Shown one piece after another: positions 33,206-41,203 of a stretch of 48,861 bases of DNA (its first letter is position 1; the number at the start of each line of letters is the position of its first letter). The notes under the pieces are model-generated. The model was not told where the DNA came from. It saw only the letters and a program-made list of their open reading frames with translations, and did no database searches. The translations under genes were made by a program, and so were the position numbers. Origin of the DNA: an uncultured Corynebacterium sp. (GTDB lineage: Bacteria; Actinomycetota; Actinomycetes; Mycobacteriales; Mycobacteriaceae); assembly GCF_946222835.1 (NCBI RefSeq), contig NZ_CAMIHD010000015.1:1-48861 (forward strand), given 5' to 3'.

Positions 33206-36200
33206 CTAAGACGTGCTTCGCCGTGCTACGCGGCGTCGGCCGCGCCCAGACTTAGCGCGCGGCATTTCCTTGTGCGCACCGCTCGCGGAATACTGCTTCT
33301 GGGCCGGATTATCCTGCGCCTTTGGGGCCTTGGCGCTTGCCAACGTCCCCTTCTTGCGCACCGCCCTCTTCTTTCCGCGGCGCAGCACCTTGGTATCGCC
33401 CGTGGTCGCCCGCTGGCCAGTATCGGAACGATCCGGCGAGCCACCCTGCTGCGTCGAACGGCCTTGGGCGATCTTCGCTGCCTTCGGATTCTCTGCTACC
33501 GCCTTTTTAGGAGCGGCCTGGCGCACGGCACGGCGACGCCCACGGCCCTTGCCACCGGCGCGCCCCGCACGCGCGGCGCCAGCGGCCTTTTCATGGCGCT
33601 GCTCGGCGGACCCGCCCGCCTGCTTGTGCTCGTGCTCCTGTGCCTTTTCCTTGACCTCGTGCGGCACGCGCGAGGTGGTCCGACGCTTGGCCTGCTGGGT
33701 GCGCACCGCACGACGGCGGCCACGCCCGCGAGCCTTGCGCTCTTCGCGCGAGGTCTTCTGTCCGTGCTGGGCTTCAGCCCCGCTAGCGTTACCGCCGGTG
33801 TCGGCGGAGTCCTGATCACCGGAGACCGCGAAGTCCTGCGGCTCCGGGCGCCTATCGGAGCGCGAATTTCCGCGGGTGCGGCGCTTGCGGCGTGGGGAAG
33901 CCTCAAACTCAGCTACTGCCTCGTCATAGGTCTTTTCAATTGCCCTCTCGGTAGCCGTTGCCTTCTCGGTAATCTTCTGCTCGCCGCCCGCAGCCGTACG
34001 CGTGGCCTTAGCCCGGCGCGTCGCCCGGCGCGGCTTCTTGCCACGCTTGGAGCCCGCCCTGGCACCTGGGTGTACCTGCGCAATAGCGCCCGAGTCAGCG
34101 TCCGTATCCGCATCGGGGACGTAGGGATTAAATTCCTGCACCTCGTCGCTCTCGGCAGCATTATCCGCTGCGGCGTACGCGATGGCCTCGATATCGGATA
34201 CCTCAGTCTGGGTGTGCTTGCGCGCGCGGCGGCGACCGCGTCCACGTCCGCGCTCCTTGTTGCGGTCATGGTCCCCGCTGTGCTCTTCCGAGCCAGCGTG
34301 CGACTGAGCCGGACCGCGCTCATCTACAACGACGTTCGCTACGAGTTCTTCCAGCGACGTCTTCGCAGATTCCCGTGCGGCCTCTTCGCTCTCGGTACCG
34401 TAGACCGGCGCCTGGGTCTTCTTAAATCGCTTAGGCTTGGAGGAGCTTTCGGCGGCGTCGTCAAGCTCGTGCTTATGCATCGCCACCGCAGCCGGGTGCT
34501 GCTGCGGATCGTGGTGTTGCTTCTTGTGCGCCTTGGACTTGCGGCCAGAATGCTTGGAGCGCTGCTCGTCCTCGGCCTCATCCACCGGATACTGGTGAAT
34601 AGTGATGCCACGGCCGTTACAGCACTCGCACTCGGTGGAGAACGTTTCTACCAAGCCGGTGCTGAGGCGCTTGCGGGTCATCTGCACCAGACCCAGCGAC
34701 GTTACCTCCGAGACCTGGTGGCGGGTGCGATCGCGGCCCAAGGCTTCCTTCAGGCGGCGCAGCACCAGATCCTGGTTTTCCGGCAGAACCATATCGATAA
34801 AGTCCACGACGATCATGCCGCCGAGATCGCGCAGACGCATCTGGCGCACGATTTCTTCGGCCGCCTCGAGGTTATTGCGGGTAACTGTTTCCTCTAGGTT
34901 GCCGCCGGAACCGGTAAATTTGCCGGTATTGACGTCGATGACGGTCATGGCCTCGGTGCGGTCGATGACCAACGTGCCGCCGGAGGGCAGCCATACCTTG
35001 CGCGAGAGCGCCTTATGCAGCTGCTCATCAATGCGGTAGGCCTCGAAGGCATCTTGCCCGCCGTGGTCCTTGGCACGGTAGCGCACCACGCGATCCGCAA
35101 GGTCTGGCGCCATGGAATCCACATAAGCACGGACGGTGTTGAAAGAACGCTTGCCATCGACAGTGAGCTCAGTGAAGTCTTCGTTGAAGAGATCGCGCAC
35201 CACCTTGATGAGCATGTTCGGCTCTTCATACATGGTCACCGGCTTGGCACCCTTGGAGGATTTTTCTTTCTTAGCGTGTGCCACGATGTCCTCCCACCGG
35301 CTGTGCAGGCGGTTGACGTCGGTAGCGATTGCCTTTTCCGGTACGTTTTCGGCGGCGGTGCGGATGATCGCTCCACCATCGCCTGGAACCACGCGGCCGA
35401 GGATATCCTTCAAGCGCTTGCGCTCTGGGGCAGGCAGCTTGCGGGAAATGCCGGCGCTGCGCCCGCCCGGTACGTAGACCAGGTAGCGGCCGGCAAGGGA
35501 AATCTGGGTGGTAAGGCGCGCGCCCTTATGACCGATGGGATCCTTAGCCACCTGCACCAGCACTTGGTCACCGGATTTCAGGGCGTTTTCTACCTTGCGG
35601 GCGCGCCCGTGCAGCTTGGTCTTGCGCCAGTCGATTTCACCGGCGTAGAGCACGCCGTTTCGGCCCTGTCCGATATCCACGAAGGCCGCCTCCATAGACG
35701 GCAGCACGTTTTGAACGCGGCCCAAGTAGATATTGCCAATGAGCGAGGCCTGGGACTCGGTGGTCACGAAGTGCTCGACCAACAGGTCATCTTCTAACAC
35801 GCCCACCTGGGTGATAATGCCGGCGCCGTCCTCGCGCTCCTTATCGCGCACCACCATGGTGCGCTCCACGGCTTCGCGGCGGGCGAGGAACTCCGCTTGG
35901 GAGACGATGTGCTGGCGGGTGCGGCCCTTTTCGCGCAGCTCGGCACGACGGCGCTTCTGAGCCTCGATGCGCGTGGAGCCGCGGATCGCCTTCGGCTCTT
36001 CAATGTGCTCGGGTTCGTCTGCCTGCTCTTCACGCTTCGCACCGGCGCCGCGTCCGCGGGATGCGCCGCGGCGCCCGCGGCGGCGGCCCTCAGGCTTTCC
36101 GGAACCGCGGTCGGAGCCGGAGTGCTCGCGGCTTTCTGCGGCGGAGTCTGCAGCATCCTCGTTGTCATCGCCTGCGGAGTCGTCGGCCGAGAAGTCCTCC

Positions 36201-37072
36201 TCCGCCGCATCTAGAGCCGGTGCGAATGCCGCAGCCTCGTCCAGCTGCGGGGCCATGAAGATCGGCGCAAAGTCATAGTGCCCCGAGTCTTCCTCGGATT
36301 CGGCGCGTGGGACGATGTGCGGGGCGTAGTAGTCATCCTCGAAGTCCTCGCCGGCTTCTGCCAGCGCCTCGTGCAGCTTTGCCGCATCAACCGTTCCGGT
36401 ATCAAAGCCGTTCGCAGGTGCTTTTTCCGCCTCCTGCGTGGCTTCTGCTGCTTCGGGTACTTCTGCTTCAGCGTGCTCGGCGTCCTCGGTGGCTGCGCCA
36501 GTTTCGGCCGCGGCCTGGGCAAGCGATGCCTCTACCTTGTCTTCGATCTGGGAGATTTCATTATCCACGTTCTTGCGCACGCGGTGGCGCAGGTGTTCTT
36601 CGTCTTCCGTGGACTTCTCCTCTTCCTCTGACTCGGCGGTATCTGCCGGCTCTTCGGGCGCTGGTGCGGCGGACTTACGGGTGGCCTTGCGGGCGCGCTT
36701 GGCGCGCTTCTTCGCTGGCTTCTTTTCCGGTTCCTCGTCCGGTTTTTCTTCCGGTTGCGCAGCAGGCTTGTCCTCGGGATCTTCAGCCGGCGCTTCAGTG
36801 GTATCGCCCGCGGGGGCGTCGGCAACCGCAGCGGCATTCGCCACAGCATCGAGCACCTGGCCTGCTTCCTCGCGGGAAAGGGAGCTTTGCGCGCTCTTTT
36901 TCAAGCCCATGCCTTTAAACTGTGCCACCAACTCGCGCGAGGAAAGCCCCAGCTGCTTGGCTAGGGAATACACGCGGGTCTTGTCCTTGAGTTGGCTGCG
37001 CTCCAGGTTCTGGGCCAAAAGCGCCGCTGCCTTGAGGCTTTCAGTTGTTTCTTGAGAGTTCTGTGCCACCAT
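33206..37072 (-). CDS. rne: Ribonuclease E/G family endoribonuclease
   Basis: 1288 residues. RNase E processes rRNA precursors and starts mRNA decay. Residues about 32-75 (RVYSLAKQLGLSSRELVAQF) match the N-terminal module of translation factor IF-2. Residues 80-385 are acidic and low complexity, with an Arg/Gly patch at about 330-345. The S1 domain follows (GNIYLGRVQNVLPSMEAAFVDIG, about 446-468), then the catalytic domain with metal-binding Asp713 (VIDVNTGKF) and Asp757 (VVDFID), and a Zn-link-like CECC at 815-818. The 450-residue tail is basic and disordered, rich in Arg/Lys/Gly, and probably binds RNA or partner proteins. AGGAG precedes the ATG. Confidence 0.95.
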   Translation of the reverse strand: MVAQNSQETTESLKAAALLAQNLERSQLKDKTRVYSLAKQLGLSSRELVAQFKGMGLKKSAQSSLSREEAGQVLDAVANAAAVADAPAGDTTEAPAEDPEDKPAAQPEEKPDEEPEKKPAKKRAKRARKATRKSAAPAPEEPADTAESEEEEKSTEDEEHLRHRVRKNVDNEISQIEDKVEASLAQAAAETGAATEDAEHAEAEVPEAAEATQEAEKAPANGFDTGTVDAAKLHEALAEAGEDFEDDYYAPHIVPRAESEEDSGHYDFAPIFMAPQLDEAAAFAPALDAAEEDFSADDSAGDDNEDAADSAAESREHSGSDRGSGKPEGRRRGRRGASRGRGAGAKREEQADEPEHIEEPKAIRGSTRIEAQKRRRAELREKGRTRQHIVSQAEFLARREAVERTMVVRDKEREDGAGIITQVGVLEDDLLVEHFVTTESQASLIGNIYLGRVQNVLPSMEAAFVDIGQGRNGVLYAGEIDWRKTKLHGRARKVENALKSGDQVLVQVAKDPIGHKGARLTTQISLAGRYLVYVPGGRSAGISRKLPAPERKRLKDILGRVVPGDGGAIIRTAAENVPEKAIATDVNRLHSRWEDIVAHAKKEKSSKGAKPVTMYEEPNMLIKVVRDLFNEDFTELTVDGKRSFNTVRAYVDSMAPDLADRVVRYRAKDHGGQDAFEAYRIDEQLHKALSRKVWLPSGGTLVIDRTEAMTVIDVNTGKFTGSGGNLEETVTRNNLEAAEEIVRQMRLRDLGGMIVVDFIDMVLPENQDLVLRRLKEALGRDRTRHQVSEVTSLGLVQMTRKRLSTGLVETFSTECECCNGRGITIHQYPVDEAEDEQRSKHSGRKSKAHKKQHHDPQQHPAAVAMHKHELDDAAESSSKPKRFKKTQAPVYGTESEEAARESAKTSLEELVANVVVDERGPAQSHAGSEEHSGDHDRNKERGRGRGRRRARKHTQTEVSDIEAIAYAAADNAAESDEVQEFNPYVPDADTDADSGAIAQVHPGARAGSKRGKKPRRATRRAKATRTAAGGEQKITEKATATERAIEKTYDEAVAEFEASPRRKRRTRGNSRSDRRPEPQDFAVSGDQDSADTGGNASGAEAQHGQKTSREERKARGRGRRRAVRTQQAKRRTTSRVPHEVKEKAQEHEHKQAGGSAEQRHEKAAGAARAGRAGGKGRGRRRAVRQAAPKKAVAENPKAAKIAQGRSTQQGGSPDRSDTGQRATTGDTKVLRRGKKRAVRKKGTLASAKAPKAQDNPAQKQYSASGAHKEMPRAKSGRGRRRVARRSTS

Positions 37073-37276
37073 GTTCGGGCTTACTCCTGTATATCGTCTC
37101 TATGGGGCGCGGCCTCGGGCGCAGGCACGGCCAGAGACCGTACCGCCGCCGCACGAGGCATGGTGCGCGCTATAAAAGTTTGTGGGGATATGAAGTTATG
37201 CCGCGTCTCGTACGCGCTATCCCCCATTGTGTCACAGAAACGCGGCCAGGCTGGCAGGCGGTGTTATGTTGGCAGC

Positions 37277-38044
37277 GTGGCAGAACTAGCACGAATCCCC
37301 GCCCGCGAGCTGGCGCAGCATCGGCACCGCAATGAAGTCCCAGTGCGCTCGGCGCTTTACTTCGGCGTGCCGGCCGGCTTTGCCGTGGGCTTCGCCAACA
37401 CAGGCGTGGATTATATGTTGATGGGAGCCGGTGTTTTTGCCGTCTTTGCGGTACTGGGGTTGGTGCACCTCATCCGCAATTACCCGCGCGGCATCAACGC
37501 TGCGCAAGAAGAATTCCGCGATGGCGACTATCCCACGATTGCCTATATCGCCCCGTTTATCCCGATCGCTGCGCCATTGATCATGGCAGCACTGAGCGCG
37601 GCCAACCTACTTCCTGAGGTAGAGCTGGCCCCGCCCGTTGCCGGAATTCTGTCCGGGGCATGGTGGGCCTTTGGCTTGCCGCTGGGCATATGGGGCATGT
37701 TTTCTCAGTCCTTCCGCATCGGCCGGCGCCGCATCAACAAGATTTTGGAAAAGGACCCGCTCGACGGGGTGACGGAGGCTCGCTTGCAGCTTGCCGACGC
37801 CCACTCGGACATCCTCACCGCCCTCGTCGCCGCCGGCGCGGTGCAGGGAAACACGATTAATTCCACTGCCCTCTCGAAGTTCATGAAGGTAGACCTCGAC
37901 CCTCTATGCGAGCACCTCGATGCTTTGGCAAAGGCGGACCTGGTGAAGCTGAGCCGAATGGGACTGCGCACCTCGCCCGCAAAGTGGACCATCACCATCA
38001 CGCCGACCGGGGTGCGCTGTCTGTATCAGGTGGGCCGGCGTTAA
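37277..38044 (+). CDS. Membrane protein with C-terminal winged-helix domain
   Basis: 255 residues. After a short N-terminus come four membrane helices at about 24-42, 45-62, 88-108 and 117-138. The cytosolic part from about 160 on (LADAHSDILTALVAAGAVQG, then LSKFMKVDLDPLCEHLDALAKADLVKLSR, ending in a beta-wing WTITITPTGVRCL) reads as a winged helix. The start is GTG at 37277: a TATGTT box (37265-37270) ends six bases before it and no ribosome site exists, so the mRNA is probably leaderless. The gene diverges from rne and overlaps arsB at the stops. Function unknown; possibly a membrane-bound regulator. Confidence 0.8.
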   Translation: MAELARIPARELAQHRHRNEVPVRSALYFGVPAGFAVGFANTGVDYMLMGAGVFAVFAVLGLVHLIRNYPRGINAAQEEFRDGDYPTIAYIAPFIPIAAPLIMAALSAANLLPEVELAPPVAGILSGAWWAFGLPLGIWGMFSQSFRIGRRRINKILEKDPLDGVTEARLQLADAHSDILTALVAAGAVQGNTINSTALSKFMKVDLDPLCEHLDALAKADLVKLSRMGLRTSPAKWTITITPTGVRCLYQVGRR

Positions 38045-39105
38045 CTTGGCAAGCTTTTGTCTCCTGGGAAAAGCTTCGGACTTATCCAGAGCATTACGTA
38101 CACGAGTCCGACAAGTACCGGAATTTCAATAAGCGGCCCGATGGTACCGGCGAGAGCCTGTGCCGACGCCGCCCCAAAAGTGCCAATGGAAACCGCGATG
38201 GCTAGTTCGAAATTATTACCAGCTGCGGTAAACGCAACGGAAGCGGATTGCGCGTAGTTCATTCCCACGAGCTTTGCCACACCCAAAGCTAGGAAAAACA
38301 TTCCAACAAAGTAGATGACCAACGGAATCGCAACCTTGATCACCGCCGTGGGCTGCGCTACCAGCTGTTCTCCCTGCAGGGAGAATAGCAACACAATGGT
38401 ATAGAGCAAGCCGATCATCGCCAAGGGAGAAACTACCGGGAGGAAGCGGTTTTCAAACCATTCGCGGCCTTTGACTTTCTCACCCCAGCCCCGTGAGAGC
38501 ACACCAAGCAGCAGGGCGACTCCCAAAAATACGAGAACCGCGGTGACGATAGACCAGAAAGAAAAATCAGCAGAGGTGGTATCTAGCCCCAACCACCCTG
38601 GCAAAATCTGCAAATAGAACCATCCCAGCACACCGAACATGGCTACCTGGAATACAGAGTTTATGGCGACAAGAACGGCGGTGGCCTCCCGATCGGCGCA
38701 GGAGAGATCGGACCACACTAGGACCATTGCGATACAACGGGCTAGCCCAACGATAATCAGGCCGGTTCGCAGCTCTGGCTGATCGGCAAGAAATATCCAC
38801 GCCAGGGTGAACATCACTGCAGGCCCCACCAGCCAGTTCAACACAATCGATACCACCATCAACCGGCCATCGGCAGCAATATCTCGGGTCTTTTCATAGC
38901 GGACTTTAGCCAGGGGCGGATACATCATAACTAGCAGGCCCAGCGCGATTGGAAGAGAAATTCCGCCAACCTCTAGAGCAGACAGTGCTTCTCCAATGCC
39001 TGGCAGGAAGTGGCCTATCAATAGCCCCACAGCCATGGCCATGATGATCCAAACGGGAAGGAATCTATCGAGAAATGACAACTTTGGGCGTTGCGTAACG
39101 GCCAT
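38041..39105 (-). CDS. arsB: Arsenite efflux pump, ACR3 family
   Basis: 354 residues with ten membrane helices. It exports arsenite by proton exchange. The conserved cysteine of helix 4 is present (Cys124 in ARCIAMVLVWSDL), as is the helix-9 glutamate in AAGNNFELAIAV, both required in characterised ACR3 proteins. AAGGAGAG precedes the ATG. It diverges from arsR across a palindromic operator. In corynebacteria this gene is often named arsB or acr3. Its stop overlaps the stop of the convergent membrane-protein gene. Confidence 0.95.
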   Translation of the reverse strand: MAVTQRPKLSFLDRFLPVWIIMAMAVGLLIGHFLPGIGEALSALEVGGISLPIALGLLVMMYPPLAKVRYEKTRDIAADGRLMVVSIVLNWLVGPAVMFTLAWIFLADQPELRTGLIIVGLARCIAMVLVWSDLSCADREATAVLVAINSVFQVAMFGVLGWFYLQILPGWLGLDTTSADFSFWSIVTAVLVFLGVALLLGVLSRGWGEKVKGREWFENRFLPVVSPLAMIGLLYTIVLLFSLQGEQLVAQPTAVIKVAIPLVIYFVGMFFLALGVAKLVGMNYAQSASVAFTAAGNNFELAIAVSIGTFGAASAQALAGTIGPLIEIPVLVGLVYVMLWISPKLFPGDKSLPS

Positions 39106-39158
39106 GGCTCTCCTTGTGCGACGAGGAATTCAACTTTCGAGCAGTACTTTAATCACCC

Positions 39159-39178
39159 ATATTGACACTCGTCAATAT
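39159..39178. promoter_or_regulatory. ArsR operator between arsB and arsR
   Basis: ATATTGAC-4-GTCAATAT (39159-39178) is a perfect 8-bp inverted repeat, the usual ArsR/SmtB operator form. A minus-strand TTGACG (39174-39169) inside it with TAAAGT 18 bases on would be the arsB promoter, so binding there would block arsB. Confidence 0.75.
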
Positions 39179-39201
39179 AACGGAGTGGGAGGAGGGCCCC
39201 T

Positions 39202-39207
39202 TATACT
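39202..39207 (+). promoter_or_regulatory. -10 box of arsR
   Basis: TATACT ends six bases before the ATG at 39214, pointing to a leaderless arsR mRNA. Confidence 0.5.
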
Positions 39208-39213
39208 GTGTGC

Positions 39214-39564
39214 ATGGACTCCTCCCCTAGCAATGCCGATAACACCCCGGATGCACAGTGCTGTTCCCTGAGCAGTGGCCCGCTCAGCCAGGGCGACTCC
39301 CTCCGCTTTTCCCAGCAATTTAAAGTACTTGCTGACCCAGCCCGCCTGCGTCTGCTATCCATATTGTGCGACGAGGGCTGCGGCCCGATGAGTGTTACGA
39401 AATTAACTAAGCTTTCTGGGCTGAGCCAGCCGACGGTCTCGCATCACCTTGCTCGCATGCGAGAAGCCGGGCTCTTAATCAAGCAACGGTCTGGCCGGAC
39501 TGTTACTCACCGAGTACAAAAGCAGGCCTTCACTGCCCTGCGCCAGTTACTCTCCTTCGATTAG
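39214..39564 (+). CDS. arsR: ArsR-family arsenite-responsive repressor
   Basis: 116 residues. The winged helix is clear: FKVLADPARLRLLSIL, then SVTKLTKLSGLSQPTVSHHLARMREAGLL, then a wing. Cysteines lie at 16, 17, 52 and 56. This matches the As(III) site of C. glutamicum ArsR (two adjacent N-terminal cysteines plus one near 55 of the partner subunit) rather than the plasmid R773 CxC site. It should repress itself and arsB and release on arsenite or antimonite. The ATG at 39214 is preferred because of the -10 box six bases upstream. The 270 bases after it contain only the ndk terminator. Confidence 0.94.
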   Translation: MDSSPSNADNTPDAQCCSLSSGPLSQGDSLRFSQQFKVLADPARLRLLSILCDEGCGPMSVTKLTKLSGLSQPTVSHHLARMREAGLLIKQRSGRTVTHRVQKQAFTALRQLLSFD

Positions 39565-39784
39565 GAGAACTCCAATCCTAGTCTGAGAGGTGAATGACCT
39601 CGCGTGCATTATCCTCAGCAATGATCTGCCGCGTTTAGCACCTTCAACCCCCGGAACAAAACGCCTGCTCAAGTTCTGCCTCTCTACGTATTTGCGGCTT
39701 TGCCGATTCAATACTTATTCAGGGTAGGGCCGGATACTCGGTATGCGGCTCTCCGCCTGAGTTTATGGGTCAAGCAATAAATAA

Positions 39785-39818
39785 AGCCCGAGCCTACAGA
39801 CTCGGGCTGAATGATGCG
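39785..39818 (-). terminator. Intrinsic terminator of ndk
   Basis: AGCCCGAG (39785-39792) pairs with CTCGGGCT (39801-39808). On the minus strand the stem is followed by TTATTTATTG, just past 39785, so it terminates ndk. Confidence 0.8.
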
Positions 39819-39834
39819 CTAAGTGCGCAGACGT

Positions 39835-40245
39835 TTAGAGGTTCGGGAACCAGATAGCGATCTCGCGCTCTGCAGACTCAGGGGAGTCGGAGCCGTGCAC
39901 GATGTTCTCGCCAACGGTCAGAGCGAAGTCACCGCGAATGGTGCCCGGGGTGGCCTTGGAGACTGGGTCGGTGCCGCCAGCCAGCTGCCGCCAAGCCTCG
40001 ATGGCACGCTCGCCCTCGACAACACCAGCGATAAGCGGTGCGGAGGTGATGAACTCGACGAGGTCACCGAAGAATGGCTTATCCTTGTGCTCCTCGTAGT
40101 GCTTCTCCGCGGTCTCGCGGTCAGCAACGCGCAGATCGAGCTCGGCCAGCTTCAGGCCCTTACGCTCGATGCGGGAAATGATTTCGCCTACGTGGCCGTT
40201 CTTTACGCCGTCCGGCTTGATGAGAATCAGTGTACGTTCAGTCAT
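39835..40245 (-). CDS. ndk: Nucleoside diphosphate kinase
   Basis: 136 residues. It balances nucleoside triphosphates through a phospho-histidine. MTERTLILIKPDGVKNGHVG is the standard start, and the catalytic histidine is in ENIVHGSDSPESAEREI. The ATG at 40245 lies seven bases after a minus-strand TACAGT box, with no Shine-Dalgarno sequence, so it is probably leaderless. A GTG three codons earlier is less likely. Confidence 0.97.
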   Translation of the reverse strand: MTERTLILIKPDGVKNGHVGEIISRIERKGLKLAELDLRVADRETAEKHYEEHKDKPFFGDLVEFITSAPLIAGVVEGERAIEAWRQLAGGTDPVSKATPGTIRGDFALTVGENIVHGSDSPESAEREIAIWFPNL

Positions 40246-40252
40246 GCCCCAC

Positions 40253-40258
40253 ACTGTA
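40253..40258 (-). promoter_or_regulatory. -10 box of ndk
   Basis: Minus-strand TACAGT (40258-40253) ends seven bases before the ndk ATG. Confidence 0.45.
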
Positions 40259-40324
40259 CCGAAACCGCACGCATGCGTCGCGCGCTGGGGTATTCCTTTG
40301 GGGTAAAAGTATGGGGGTCCAGGG

Positions 40325-40636
40325 CTATGCGAGTTGTTTAACTATCTCTTCGGCACGCTCCTGCGAGGTGCCCCGAAACCACAGGCGTACTTGACCTACT
40401 GCGGCGCCAAACTGGCCATTGGCCAGCAGGCGTTGCAGCTCCGCTCGCTGTTCCTTATCCAAATCCTCGAAGGTGGCTTCTTTGGCCGGTTCGAAGTTGC
40501 TCCGCAGGGCCAAAACCAGAAAAACGCCGCCAATAATGAGGGCGACTAGCGGTAGCCACGGCGTTCCCGTAGCGGCGCGAGCTACCACCGCAGCAACACA
40601 AGCGAGTGCGGCAAGGACGAGATAGAGAGTGCGCAT
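40325..40636 (-). CDS. Small two-helix membrane protein of unknown function
   Basis: 103 residues. Two membrane helices (about 3-22 and 26-45) are followed by a cytosolic tail with a helical LDKEQRAELQRLLANGQFGAAVGQVRLWF segment. No family recognised. A minus-strand TAGACT box (40649-40644) ends seven bases before the ATG, suggesting a leaderless mRNA. It lies between the DUF4233 gene and ndk. Confidence 0.75.
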   Translation of the reverse strand: MRTLYLVLAALACVAAVVARAATGTPWLPLVALIIGGVFLVLALRSNFEPAKEATFEDLDKEQRAELQRLLANGQFGAAVGQVRLWFRGTSQERAEEIVKQLA

Positions 40637-40643
40637 GGCCGCC

Positions 40644-40649
40644 AGTCTA
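40644..40649 (-). promoter_or_regulatory. -10 box of the two-helix membrane-protein gene
   Basis: Minus-strand TAGACT ends seven bases before the ATG at 40636. Confidence 0.4.
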
Positions 40650-40690
40650 TCGCGTCTTGCCCACTCGTCGAAGGCGTCAAGCCTACCGTG

Positions 40691-41203
40691 CTATTTCTCG
40701 TTGAGGTGCTGCGTGGTGAGGTATCCGCGCTTCATGCGGGCGATGAGGTTGCTGCGCAGGTAGACTGCCAGCAGCCACTCCATGCCAAAGATAATGAAGA
40801 TGGCGGCCACGGCCCAGTGGACCATAAAGCCCACAATGACGCACAACAGCTGCGCCCATACGATGACAGACAGCGCCCACTTCTTATTCATGAACGTGAT
40901 CATCACGAGGTGGAATACCACTGCGGCGATGACAAATCCGTAGTTGAAGGGGGTCCACAAGGTACCGTCATACAGCTTGTACAGCATCGGCAGTGCGAAG
41001 GATAGGGCGAGCGCCTCCATGGTCAGGGAGCTGGCAATGACCATCCCGTTGAAGCTTTTAAGTGGGTCCTTGACTGGGGCTTGGCCCATGCCGAGGGGTC
41101 CGATCTCGCTTTCAGGGATATATTCCTCGCGGCCGCGGGCACGGCTGCTGCGGGGCGGGCGGGGTTGGCGCTCTCCGCCTGGGTGGTGATTGTCGCGGCT
41201 CAT
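40691..41203 (-). CDS. DUF4233 membrane protein
   Basis: 170 residues. A charged N-terminus of about 50 residues precedes four membrane helices from about residue 53 to 150. LKSFNGMVIASSLTMEALALSFALP is the conserved opening of DUF4233, found next to folC across actinobacteria. Function unknown. Its ATG overlaps the folC stop by four bases (ATGA), so it is coupled to folC. Confidence 0.88.
   Translation of the reverse strand: MSRDNHHPGGERQPRPPRSSRARGREEYIPESEIGPLGMGQAPVKDPLKSFNGMVIASSLTMEALALSFALPMLYKLYDGTLWTPFNYGFVIAAVVFHLVMITFMNKKWALSVIVWAQLLCVIVGFMVHWAVAAIFIIFGMEWLLAVYLRSNLIARMKRGYLTTQHLNEK

Noticed and set aside
33185..34897. A 570-codon open frame on the plus strand opposite rne
   Set aside because: It mirrors the low-complexity Arg/Ala/Gly tail of rne in a GC-rich stretch, shows no domain, and rne is certain on the other strand.
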